Source: an uncultured Prevotella sp.
GTDB lineage: Bacteria; Bacteroidota; Bacteroidia; Bacteroidales; Bacteroidaceae
Assembly: GCF_946407605.1 (NCBI RefSeq)
Contig: NZ_CAMJOS010000009.1
Coordinates: 1-64,000, forward strand
DNA length: 64,000 bases
Direction: 5' to 3'
This document shows positions 48,695 through 57,248 of this stretch, piece after piece. The notes under the pieces were generated by a model, which saw nothing but the letters and a program-made list of their open reading frames with translations, did not search any database and had not been told where the DNA came from. The position numbers and the translations under genes were made by a program. The first letter of the stretch is position 1. The number at the start of each line of letters is the position of its first letter.

Positions 48695-51442
48695 ATGGCA
48701 AAGAAACTGCAACTTGGCTATAGGGAGATAGAGCAACGATTAGCCGATTCGTTCAGTAAGGGTGTGAATCCATCTGAGGTGGGTTATCAATTACTCTATT
48801 CCTTTGGCAAAAGCGAACGTGACATTGAGCGTTACAAAGAGGGTAAGGGGGTACTTAAAACCTTTGATGGCTTGCTCATCAAGGGCCTTTTCTGCTATCA
48901 ACCCGTCAGTATGTTTGGCTTAACATCACAATTGGAACTACTAAAGACGGAACCACAGATTATCAAGGCAGCACCTAAGATCATTGCTGTAAGTGATGGT
49001 AAGTCAATTTTAGCTTATGATCTCAGGGAAAAAGATACTTATGAGAACCAACTGGAGCGACTGCCCTCTGACTTTGCTTTCTTCTATCCATTGATGGATG
49101 TAGAGCGCGTTCACTATGTGGAGGAGAGCCCTGCAGACATCAAGGCGGCAGAGAAATTAGCCAAACTTCATGACGAACTGCGAGCCTATAATGAGTTCCG
49201 TAGTAATGATGACCTGCACGACCTCAACATTTTTATAACCCGCCTGCTGTTCTGCTTCTTTGCAGAAGATACTGGCATCTTCGAGGAAAACCTTTTTACG
49301 AGTTCGATCCAACGATATACCAAGGAGGACGGTTCGGACCTATCAGACTATCTGGCACATACCTTTAATATTATGGATGTCTCGTTGCGCAGTCGTGAAA
49401 CGCTGAGCATCATCAAGCAGTTCCCCTATGTGAACGGTGGTCTGTTCTCCAAACATATTCAGATACCCAAGATGGGTGCTAAGGCCCGCAGGATTATCAT
49501 TGAGTGTGGCGAACTGGACTGGAAGGACATTAACCCAGACATTTTCGGCTCAATGATCCAGGCTGTGGTTAATCCTGAGGAACGCGCCAATCAGGGAATG
49601 CACTATACGAGTGTGCCAAACATCATGAAGGTGATTAACCCGTTGTTCTTGGATGAACTGCGTGGAGAATATAACAAGCTGAATGAGTTCTATGAGCAGA
49701 AACTTCAGATGAAGAATATTGGCGCACTCTCTGTGAAACAATTCTATGATGACTTGAAGCCTGTGATAAGAAAATGTGATGCTTTGTTGAAGCGCATGAG
49801 TCGCATGAAGTTCTTTGACCCTGCTTGTGGTAGCGGCAACTTCCTGATTATCACCTATAAGTGTTTGCGATTCCTCGAAATGGATATCCTTGCATTACAG
49901 CAGAAGTGTACCCCTCAAGGTGAAATCCTATTTGTGGATAACAGCGTTATATCGCTGAGCCAGTTTTACGGCATTGAGTTGCTCGACTTCCCTCACGAGG
50001 TGGCGATGCTGTCACTCTGGTTGGCAGAGCACCAGATGAACACCAAACTCAATGAGAACTTTGGCGTCAATACCAAGGCCCTGCCCTTGAAGAATATTAC
50101 CCAAATCGTCTGCGGCAATGCCTGTCGTATTGACTGGAATACAGTATGCCCACATACCCCAGATGAAGAGGTCTATATCTTTGGTAATCCACCGTATTTG
50201 GGAAGTCGGAACCAAACCGAAGATCATAAATCAGACATTGATTTCGTTCTTGGAAGAGTTAAATCGCATCGTCGATTTGATTATATTGCAAACTGGTTCT
50301 TTTTAGGTTCCAAATATATTAAAGGCTCGAAAGCGCGTCTTGCTTTTGTATCTACCAACTCCATATGCCAAGGAGAACAATTAAGCCTTTGGGATGAGGT
50401 CTTAGAAAATACGGAAATTGGCTTTGCCTATACGACATTTAACTGGACAAATAATGCAAAATATAATGCTGGCGTATCTGTAGTAATAATAGGCATTAGA
50501 GGGAAATGTAAAGAAAAATGTTTCTTATATGAAGGAGATGAGAAAAAAGAAGTAGATTCAATATCTCCTCGTTTGTCTAATGAGACTTTATATGTGTCTA
50601 TTCAAAAACAGACAAAGTCAATTTCTGATTTGCCTGAAATGAGAAGAGGTAATATGCCTAATGATAAAGAGTATTTAAGGTTGTCTGTTTATGAGAAGAA
50701 GCAGATGATTGACAACTATCCAGACTCATCAAAATATATAAGGCTACAGGTAGGTTCTGAAGAATTCATCAATAGCATTGAGCGATACTGTTTGTGGATT
50801 TCTGATGAGGATTATTCTTCCGCAATATCAATTCCACCAATTAAAGAGCGTGTTGATGCTGTTAGGGAATACCGACTTCATAGCAAAGATGTAACGTTAC
50901 ATGAGCAAGCAAAACGTCCACATCAGTTCAGAGAGTTCTTCGAGTGCGGCGAATGGTCGTTGCTGATTCCAATTGTATCTTCAGGAAGAAGAGATTATAT
51001 ACCAATTGGTTTTCCCCCAAATAAGACCATAGTGCCAAATTCTGCTCAAGTTGTCTATAATGCAGATTCTTTCTTATTTGGATTGTTGTCATCCAAATTG
51101 CACAATATGTGGGTAAAAAAGAATGCAGGAAGGATGAGAAGCGATTTTCGTTACTCAATTTTCCTATGTTACAACACCTTCCCCTTCCCCAAAATCTCTG
51201 CTGAGAAGAAGCAGGAGATAGAATCAGCAGCAGAGGAAGTGCTGATTACTCGTGAGTATTATCCTGAGAAGACTTTGGCAGAGCTTTATGACCCAGACAA
51301 GATGCCACAGGATTTGCGTGAGGCTCATGCCAAACTGGATGACATCGTGGAGAGTTGCTATCCTGGTTATCCTTTTGCCTCAGACGAAGCCCGTTTGGAG
51401 TGTCTGTTTAAGCTCTACGAAAAGATGACATCTGCGAAATAA
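48695..51442 (+). CDS. MmeI/YeeA-like class I DNA methyltransferase
   Basis: FFDPACGSGNFLIITYKCLR (motif I), FGNPPYLGSR (motif IV), MmeI-type N-terminal and target-recognition-like regions. ATG 48695 preferred; the track start is TTG 48599. Confidence 0.85.
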   Translation: MAKKLQLGYREIEQRLADSFSKGVNPSEVGYQLLYSFGKSERDIERYKEGKGVLKTFDGLLIKGLFCYQPVSMFGLTSQLELLKTEPQIIKAAPKIIAVSDGKSILAYDLREKDTYENQLERLPSDFAFFYPLMDVERVHYVEESPADIKAAEKLAKLHDELRAYNEFRSNDDLHDLNIFITRLLFCFFAEDTGIFEENLFTSSIQRYTKEDGSDLSDYLAHTFNIMDVSLRSRETLSIIKQFPYVNGGLFSKHIQIPKMGAKARRIIIECGELDWKDINPDIFGSMIQAVVNPEERANQGMHYTSVPNIMKVINPLFLDELRGEYNKLNEFYEQKLQMKNIGALSVKQFYDDLKPVIRKCDALLKRMSRMKFFDPACGSGNFLIITYKCLRFLEMDILALQQKCTPQGEILFVDNSVISLSQFYGIELLDFPHEVAMLSLWLAEHQMNTKLNENFGVNTKALPLKNITQIVCGNACRIDWNTVCPHTPDEEVYIFGNPPYLGSRNQTEDHKSDIDFVLGRVKSHRRFDYIANWFFLGSKYIKGSKARLAFVSTNSICQGEQLSLWDEVLENTEIGFAYTTFNWTNNAKYNAGVSVVIIGIRGKCKEKCFLYEGDEKKEVDSISPRLSNETLYVSIQKQTKSISDLPEMRRGNMPNDKEYLRLSVYEKKQMIDNYPDSSKYIRLQVGSEEFINSIERYCLWISDEDYSSAISIPPIKERVDAVREYRLHSKDVTLHEQAKRPHQFREFFECGEWSLLIPIVSSGRRDYIPIGFPPNKTIVPNSAQVVYNADSFLFGLLSSKLHNMWVKKNAGRMRSDFRYSIFLCYNTFPFPKISAEKKQEIESAAEEVLITREYYPEKTLAELYDPDKMPQDLREAHAKLDDIVESCYPGYPFASDEARLECLFKLYEKMTSAK

Positions 51443-51477
51443 CGGCAGAAAAATTTGGAAGTTACAGATAAAGTCCG

Positions 51478-51485
51478 TATCTTTG
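51478..51485 (+). promoter_or_regulatory. -7 box TATCTTTG
   Basis: TAnnTTTG 25 bp upstream of the 40-aa ORF. Confidence 0.6.
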
Positions 51486-51510
51486 CAGTGTAATTGCAAA
51501 GAAGTGAGTT

Positions 51511-51633
51511 ATGAAACTGACAAAGGAAGAAGCACTGAAGCGTTTTAAAAACGCACTGAATCGCAAGAAGGCTTGGGAAGAAAAGTTCGAAGCGAAATAT
51601 GCTGATGTAACAAACTTGTACACAACAGCATAG
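51511..51633 (+). CDS. small 40-aa basic protein, probable partner of the DUF6169-like protein
   Basis: MKLTKEEALKRFKNALNRKKAWEEKFEAKYADVTNLYTTA; own promoter; stop 5 bp before the next start. Confidence 0.6.
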   Translation: MKLTKEEALKRFKNALNRKKAWEEKFEAKYADVTNLYTTA

Positions 51634-51638
51634 GAGTG

Positions 51639-52133
51639 ATGAACAATCTTTCCTTAGACTATATTAACACGAGGTCGCCATATCTGGTCAAACGAGCAGA
51701 TGATGGCGATTATGTGTTTCAGACTGCCAAGGGCGTTATCTATGGCATTGGTTTTATCGAGAACGACCCTCTTGGAGGATGCGAAACTTATCAGTTGTCC
51801 ATCAGTAACCAGAATAAACTCCATGCTTCATACGACCCAGATGTAAAGAACACCACACTTATTATTGTCGATGCGTTCTTCCGCGAGAACTTAGACGGCT
51901 TGCTTTATATGTGTGATACCAGTGATAGCCGTGAAGCTGCACGCAACCGACTGTTCTTGCGATGGTTTGAGGAATCTGCAGAACCAGAACGTTTTACAAT
52001 AAAGACGGCAAGTGCTGTGATAGAAGGGCAGGGGATATATGCTGCTATCATTGTTGAAAACCGGAACCCTATGGCCCAAGCAATTATTGATGACTTTGAA
52101 CTGACAGCAAAGATGCTGACAGAAGACAAATAA
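51639..52133 (+). CDS. DUF6169-like protein
   Basis: YVFQTAKGVIYGIGFIEND...LLYMCDTSDSREAARNRLFLRWFEE resembles DUF6169 from memory. Confidence 0.65.
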   Translation: MNNLSLDYINTRSPYLVKRADDGDYVFQTAKGVIYGIGFIENDPLGGCETYQLSISNQNKLHASYDPDVKNTTLIIVDAFFRENLDGLLYMCDTSDSREAARNRLFLRWFEESAEPERFTIKTASAVIEGQGIYAAIIVENRNPMAQAIIDDFELTAKMLTEDK

Positions 52134-52153
52134 CAAAGCGCTACAAAACTAAG

Positions 52154-52182
52154 AATTCGAAACGTCTCTTAAGCTTGGCCGC
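52154..52182 (+). repeat. 29-nt leader element, copy 2
   Basis: AATTCGAAACGTCTCTTAAGCTTGGCCGC; one mismatch to 48469-48497. Confidence 0.85.
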
Positions 52183-52198
52183 AGACAGACAAACGTAG

Positions 52199-52239
52199 AG
52201 AATATCTTTTGAGGAAAGGCGCTGAACTAAAGATATTCT
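52199..52239 (+). promoter_or_regulatory. hairpin abutting the helicase start codon
   Basis: Perfect 11-bp inverted repeat AGAATATCTTT/AAAGATATTCT, ending 3 nt before ATG 52243. Confidence 0.65.
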
Positions 52240-52242
52240 GAC

Positions 52243-54261
52243 ATGCTAAAAACTGAAAACACGATTGTTGATATCAAGTATCAACAGACAGGGACGGCTA
52301 CTGCCGTAAACCCCTTAGGAATGCGCGAGATGCAGGCAATGGCCTACGAACATCGTAACAAACGTTTCCTTCTGATTAAGGCACCTCCAGCCTCTGGAAA
52401 GAGCCGCGCACTGATGTTTATTGCACTTGATAAGTTGCAGAATCAGGGACTTAAGAGAGTTGTGGTGGCTGTGCCTGAAAAGAGTATTGGCCGCTCGTTT
52501 AAGAATACCAATCTGACGAATGGTGGCTTCTTTGCCAATTGGGCCGTACCAACATATTTCAATCTGACTGATGTCAAAAACGAGCAGGACAAGAAAGGTC
52601 GTTTTATTGAATTCTTCCGTCAGAATGGTGCGAAGATACTGGTTTGCGCCCATGCTACCCTGCGAAATGGCATGAAAGAACTGGAAGACGAAGCTTTTAA
52701 CGATACATTGTTGGCTATTGACGAGTTTCACCATACCAGTGCTGATGCCAATTCAAATCTTGGCGACGTGGTGCGCAGAGTGATGAACAACTCCACAGGA
52801 CATATCGTTGCTATGACAGGAAGCTATTTTAGAGGCGATGGTGTGCCTGTGCTCAGAGCAGAAGATGAGGCAAGATTCTTCCCTGTAACCTATAATTACT
52901 ACCAGCAACTAAACGGCTACAAATATTTGAAGAACCTGATTTTGGGTTATCACTTCTATCATGGTTCGTATCTGGATCGTATTGGTGAAGTGCTCGATAC
53001 CACGAAGAAAACGATTATCCACATACCCAGTGTGAATGCACGTAGTTCAACGGGACTCGGTAAGTATACTGAGACTGGCGAAATCATGAAAGTGATAGGT
53101 ACTGTCGAATCAAAAGATTATAATACTGGTATTTATAATGTAAGAACTGCTGATGGCAGACTGCTGAAGGTAGCAGACCTTGTGGAAGACGACCAGAAGG
53201 AGCGCAATATGGTGCAAGGATATCTGCAAAACATCAAGCATCGTGACGATGTGGACATTATTATTGCACTGGGTACAGCCAAGGAAGGATTTGACTGGCA
53301 GTGGTGTGAGATGTGTCTGACGGTTGGTGTACGTGGTTCGCTGACTGAAGTGATACAGATTATTGGAAGATGTACGCGTGACTGTGAAGGAAAAGAAACG
53401 GCTCGTTTTGTGAACCTGATAGCAATGCCGGATGCCGAGCAGGCAGAAGTGAAAGTGGCGGTAAATGACTTTTTGAAAGCAATTACCGCGTCGCTTCTGA
53501 TGGAACAGGTGATGGCACCCAGTTGGAAGTTTAAAACCATTAAGGACGAAGACGACGGTAAAGGCGATTTGACGCATACTATTGTTGTGGAAGGACTGAA
53601 GCCGCTGTCAAGCGAAAAGACAAAGACGATTGTTGAAAGTCAACTTGATGATTTGAAGGCTGCTGTATTGCAGGACGACATGATGGTCAAGGCGTTGAGT
53701 GGTTCTACTACAGCAGAAACGATTACCCAGCATATCATTCCAAAGATAATACGTGAACGTTATCCGGAGTTGACGGACGAAGAAATTGAGGAGGTGCGTC
53801 AGCGTTTGCTCCTCGACACCATCATTAAAGGCAATGATATTGTTAATGAAAAAGGTGAGCCAATCTCTTCGATACCAAGTAGTGGCGATGGTGAAGAGAA
53901 GAGTGAAGGAAACAGGCTGATAAAGATTGCCAATAGGTTTATCAATATTGACCAACTTAGTATTAACTTGATTGACACGATAAATCCTTTCCAGCGTGCT
54001 TACGAAGTTATATCTAAGTCGGTAGATGCTAAGACGCTCAAACTGATACAAGATACTATTGCAGAGCAGAAATATGATATGACCTTAGAACAGGCCATCA
54101 TTCTGTTCAAGGGTCCGTTGAAAGAATATGTGGCTGAGCATGATGGGAAAATACCATCAATGGATGATCCTGATCCAAGAGTAAGGGAGTTAGCCGTGGC
54201 TTATGCAAAGATATGGAACCAGAAACGCCGTCAATTGAGCGGACTAGAAATAGGAGAGTAG
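52243..54261 (+). CDS. SF2 DEAD/DEAH-box (ResIII-type) helicase
   Basis: LIKAPPASGKSRALMFIALDKL (Walker A), LLAIDEFHHT (Walker B), AMTGSYFRGDG, IIGRCTRDCEGKE. Confidence 0.88.
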   Translation: MLKTENTIVDIKYQQTGTATAVNPLGMREMQAMAYEHRNKRFLLIKAPPASGKSRALMFIALDKLQNQGLKRVVVAVPEKSIGRSFKNTNLTNGGFFANWAVPTYFNLTDVKNEQDKKGRFIEFFRQNGAKILVCAHATLRNGMKELEDEAFNDTLLAIDEFHHTSADANSNLGDVVRRVMNNSTGHIVAMTGSYFRGDGVPVLRAEDEARFFPVTYNYYQQLNGYKYLKNLILGYHFYHGSYLDRIGEVLDTTKKTIIHIPSVNARSSTGLGKYTETGEIMKVIGTVESKDYNTGIYNVRTADGRLLKVADLVEDDQKERNMVQGYLQNIKHRDDVDIIIALGTAKEGFDWQWCEMCLTVGVRGSLTEVIQIIGRCTRDCEGKETARFVNLIAMPDAEQAEVKVAVNDFLKAITASLLMEQVMAPSWKFKTIKDEDDGKGDLTHTIVVEGLKPLSSEKTKTIVESQLDDLKAAVLQDDMMVKALSGSTTAETITQHIIPKIIRERYPELTDEEIEEVRQRLLLDTIIKGNDIVNEKGEPISSIPSSGDGEEKSEGNRLIKIANRFINIDQLSINLIDTINPFQRAYEVISKSVDAKTLKLIQDTIAEQKYDMTLEQAIILFKGPLKEYVAEHDGKIPSMDDPDPRVRELAVAYAKIWNQKRRQLSGLEIGE

Positions 54262-54265
54262 AGGC

Positions 54266-54508
54266 ATGAGTATGATTATAAGAGACATCAAGAAAGAATT
54301 GCTTGAACTATTTGATGATCCTTTGTTGGATGGCGCACGTCCTTTTGCTAAGGCCATTACTGCAGATGACAGAATCATGCAGAAGATTGCTGAGATAAAG
54401 GAATGGATAGCTCAAAATGGTCGTGAACCACAAAAGAATGGTAACTTGAAAGAGAAACTAATGTTTGCATCATTAACGACATTAAAAGAAAAGGGATTAT
54501 GGACATAG
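54266..54508 (+). CDS. small 80-aa protein sharing an N-terminal motif with the downstream nuclease
   Basis: RDIKKELLELFDDPLLDG; overlaps the next start by 10 nt. Confidence 0.7.
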   Translation: MSMIIRDIKKELLELFDDPLLDGARPFAKAITADDRIMQKIAEIKEWIAQNGREPQKNGNLKEKLMFASLTTLKEKGLWT

Positions 54509-55722
54509 ATAAAGAATTGGAGGCATTGTTTGATGACCCATTGTTGAATGTTAGCGAAGAAGAAAAGAGTCTTTTTGAAATTCCACAGGATATGCGAAGG
54601 GTGATTGCCAAGAAGAAAGCTGATTATGTGGCCCAACATAAACTCTGCGAGAACTTCGATGATTACAAACCCTTATTTGCGAAGGTACATCGTGAGTTGA
54701 AACAAGGACTGCGCTCGTTGGTCAAAATTACCAAGACTGCTACACTCGCTGAAGGTCGCTTTTATTTTGTAAGTGGACAAATGCTATTGTTGGAAAAGAT
54801 AGGGGAACTGAAGAAAAGTAGTAACTTCCTTCCAGATGCGAGAACGCGTTGTATTTATGAGAATGGTACTGAGTCGGACATCCTGTTACAAACACTTCGA
54901 AAGAATGTTGTGGGTGACGGGTATGCAGTAACAGAATTGCAGGAAGATGTTAATGGCAAGTTCTTTAGCAATTCTGATATAACAGCAGATGACAAAGTGA
55001 CGGGCTACATTTATGTACTTAGTTCATTATCGCAAGACCCTGTTATCAAAGACGTAAAGCATCTCTATAAGATTGGATTCTCGACAAATAGTGTTGAGCA
55101 AAGAATAGCAAATGCTGAGAATGAACCCACATACTTGATGGCTCCAGTAAAGATTCAAGCTACCTATAAGGTAGTTAATGTAAATTCTCAGAAGTTTGAA
55201 GACTTGATACATCAGGTATTAAAGCCAGCTCAATTCCAAGTGTCTGTATTCGACGATAAAGGTGCAGAGCATCAACCTCAAGAATGGTTCATAGTACCTT
55301 TGCCTGTTGTGGATGTAATTATCCAAAAAATCATGGATGGAAGTATTGTAGGATACACTTATAATCCTGAGCAAGAATGTTTGGAAAAACGAATAATAAA
55401 GGAGAAGTCTACATTCGATACCAAAGGCATGAAGGTTCTGACACTCAATATCAAGAAGATATACTTTGATGATATTCTGAGTGGTGCAAAGAAGATAGAG
55501 TATAGAGAATTGAAGCAGACGACACTCAACAAATATACCTATCTGGATGAATCTGATGGAAAACGCTATCTACGTCGATATGATGCAATACGTCTTTTTG
55601 TCGGTTATCATAAAGCTAGAGAAAGCGCCTTGGTTCAGGTGAAGGATATCACGTACAGGAATGGTGTCGTGGAATATCATTTAGGATTAATCTTAGAAGT
55701 AATAAATAATAAGCATAAGTAA
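54499..55722 (+). CDS. GIY-YIG (T5orf172/MUG113-like) nuclease with C-terminal ASCH/PUA-like domain
   Basis: GYIYVLSSLSQDPVIKDVKHLYKIGFSTNSVEQRIANAENEPTYLMAPVKIQATYKV...FEDLIHQVL; C-terminus MKVLTLNIKKIYFDDILSGAKKIEYREL...RRYDAIRLFVGY. Confidence 0.82.
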   Translation: MDIDKELEALFDDPLLNVSEEEKSLFEIPQDMRRVIAKKKADYVAQHKLCENFDDYKPLFAKVHRELKQGLRSLVKITKTATLAEGRFYFVSGQMLLLEKIGELKKSSNFLPDARTRCIYENGTESDILLQTLRKNVVGDGYAVTELQEDVNGKFFSNSDITADDKVTGYIYVLSSLSQDPVIKDVKHLYKIGFSTNSVEQRIANAENEPTYLMAPVKIQATYKVVNVNSQKFEDLIHQVLKPAQFQVSVFDDKGAEHQPQEWFIVPLPVVDVIIQKIMDGSIVGYTYNPEQECLEKRIIKEKSTFDTKGMKVLTLNIKKIYFDDILSGAKKIEYRELKQTTLNKYTYLDESDGKRYLRRYDAIRLFVGYHKARESALVQVKDITYRNGVVEYHLGLILEVINNKHK

Positions 55723-55839
55723 ATCAAGTACACGCCTGAACCGACCCAGTTGTGTTCCGGCCTGACCTACGATGAGGTGCTTATCATAGACCCAACTCCG
55801 CCATTCACGCAAGAAGATTACGAACAAGACAACTTATAA
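55723..55839 (+). pseudogene. coding-like C-terminal remnant in frame after the GIY-YIG stop codon
   Basis: IKYTPEPTQLCSGLTYDEVLIIDPTPPFTQEDYEQDNL*, in the same frame as 54499-55722, without its own start. Confidence 0.5.
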
Positions 55840-55845
55840 GAAAAG

Positions 55846-56601
55846 ATGCCCATCAATAAATACATAAGTACCAAAGATGCGGTCCGTCTAACCGGTCTTT
55901 CAACGCAGGAAATTTACGACCTGATTCATAACGGTACGCTTCCAGCTCGCAAAGCCCCCAAAAGCGGATGGCGTATTATGCCACAAGATCTGGCTGGATT
56001 AGGATTGATTAAGAATGAGTCAGACTCTATTGAAGAAGTTCCTCAAACGGAGGACTATATTTCTTATGTAGCAGATGAGGAGCATTACTCAGAGGTATTC
56101 AAACGGATGACAGAAGTGAAACATAGCTTGAAAATAGCAACGGCAAATCTAAAGAACTTTAGCGTTACTATTGAGTCAGATAGCGGAGATGAAAAACTAC
56201 GCTTATGCGACTTCTTCCTGTTACTTGTGGAGCGAGGTGTTCATGTTCAGGTGGTGTGCATGAAGCCTTTCGGATTCTACCTGTACACAAAGGAAAACTG
56301 CCCTCAACTTTTGGACAATCCTCTCTTCGAGTTACGTTATAACGAGCACAACCATATGAAATTATTCGTCTTTGATGATGAATGTGCTTACATTGGTTCT
56401 GCCAACATCACCTCGGCTGCTATAGGCATGCGGGTAAAAAGAAATCATGAAGCAGGGATGTTGGTTAGTGGGGAGAATCTAATAATGGCACCACTACGTC
56501 ATTTTGAAAAGGTTTGGGATAATCCAGACATATTTAAACATACCTGGAAACGTTTTACCAAAATGGCAAAGGAGTTAGAAAAAGCAGTATTATCTAAATA
56601 A
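55846..56601 (+). CDS. excisionase-type HTH fused to single-HKD phospholipase D-like nuclease
   Basis: ISTKDAVRLTGLSTQEIYDLIHNGTLPARKAPKSGWRI (DNA-binding) and HNHMKLFVFDDECAYIGSANITSAAIG (HKD). Confidence 0.85.
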   Translation: MPINKYISTKDAVRLTGLSTQEIYDLIHNGTLPARKAPKSGWRIMPQDLAGLGLIKNESDSIEEVPQTEDYISYVADEEHYSEVFKRMTEVKHSLKIATANLKNFSVTIESDSGDEKLRLCDFFLLLVERGVHVQVVCMKPFGFYLYTKENCPQLLDNPLFELRYNEHNHMKLFVFDDECAYIGSANITSAAIGMRVKRNHEAGMLVSGENLIMAPLRHFEKVWDNPDIFKHTWKRFTKMAKELEKAVLSK

Positions 56602-56639
56602 ATTCTCTTTTGTTCGTTTTGGCTGAACAAAAAAATGAT

Positions 56640-56647
56640 TATCTTTG
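56640..56647 (+). promoter_or_regulatory. -7 box TATCTTTG
   Basis: TAnnTTTG upstream of the 140-aa ORF. Confidence 0.65.
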
Positions 56648-56691
56648 CAAACAGAAAACAATAATTACGTATAACTAAAAATCATAAGACT

Positions 56692-57114
56692 ATGAGTAAG
56701 AATTTGAAATCCAAGTTTGTGGATATTTGCGGAGGCGAAACTCTCATTAAACTGAATTCTGATGACAATGATAACGTTCTAAAACTTAAAGTCAATAAGG
56801 ATACGTTTAAGAGCATTGTAAGCGGTAAGACGAAAGTATATACAGATGCGATTTCTCCTAAAAATCTCAGTATGTTCTTTGTTCTGAATGAAGATGGGAC
56901 TGTGAAGGAGATTAAGGGCGTTCCGCAGTTAAGGAAGTATGAGGCAATTCAATTCATCAACAAAGATGAGTCATATACCTGTCAGATAAACAATGCTGAT
57001 GTGGTATATATGAATCCTGATATTGGAAATATCATACCTTATTCTGAATTAGAGGATGAAAACATTGACTATACTGACTGCATGATATCCTATACTTTGG
57101 GGGAAAAGGTTTAA
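56692..57114 (+). CDS. stand-alone ASCH/PUA-like protein
   Basis: VLKLKVNKDTFKSIVSGKTKVYTDAI...LRKYEAIQF aligns by eye with the C-terminal domain of the 54499-55722 protein. Confidence 0.65.
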   Translation: MSKNLKSKFVDICGGETLIKLNSDDNDNVLKLKVNKDTFKSIVSGKTKVYTDAISPKNLSMFFVLNEDGTVKEIKGVPQLRKYEAIQFINKDESYTCQINNADVVYMNPDIGNIIPYSELEDENIDYTDCMISYTLGEKV

Positions 57115-57163
57115 TTATCTTTTAAATATTTCATCTGTTTGCTCTTAGTGAACAAATATTGAT

Positions 57164-57171
57164 TATCTTTG
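57164..57171 (+). promoter_or_regulatory. -7 box TATCTTTG of a candidate small RNA
   Basis: TATCTTTG with TTTG at about -33. Confidence 0.6.
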
Positions 57172-57175
57172 CATC

Positions 57176-57248
57176 GGAATCCATAATGGCAGGGCATCGC
57201 AATGCCCAGTATGAGGGCGCGAGTCCTGCCATGTGGGTTCCTTTTTTT
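57176..57248 (+). ncRNA. candidate small structured RNA with intrinsic terminator
   Basis: GGAATCCATAATGGCAGG...CCTGCCATGTGGGTTCC stem closing directly onto T7, inner GGGCAT/ATGCCC hairpin, promoter 5 bp upstream. Confidence 0.5.
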
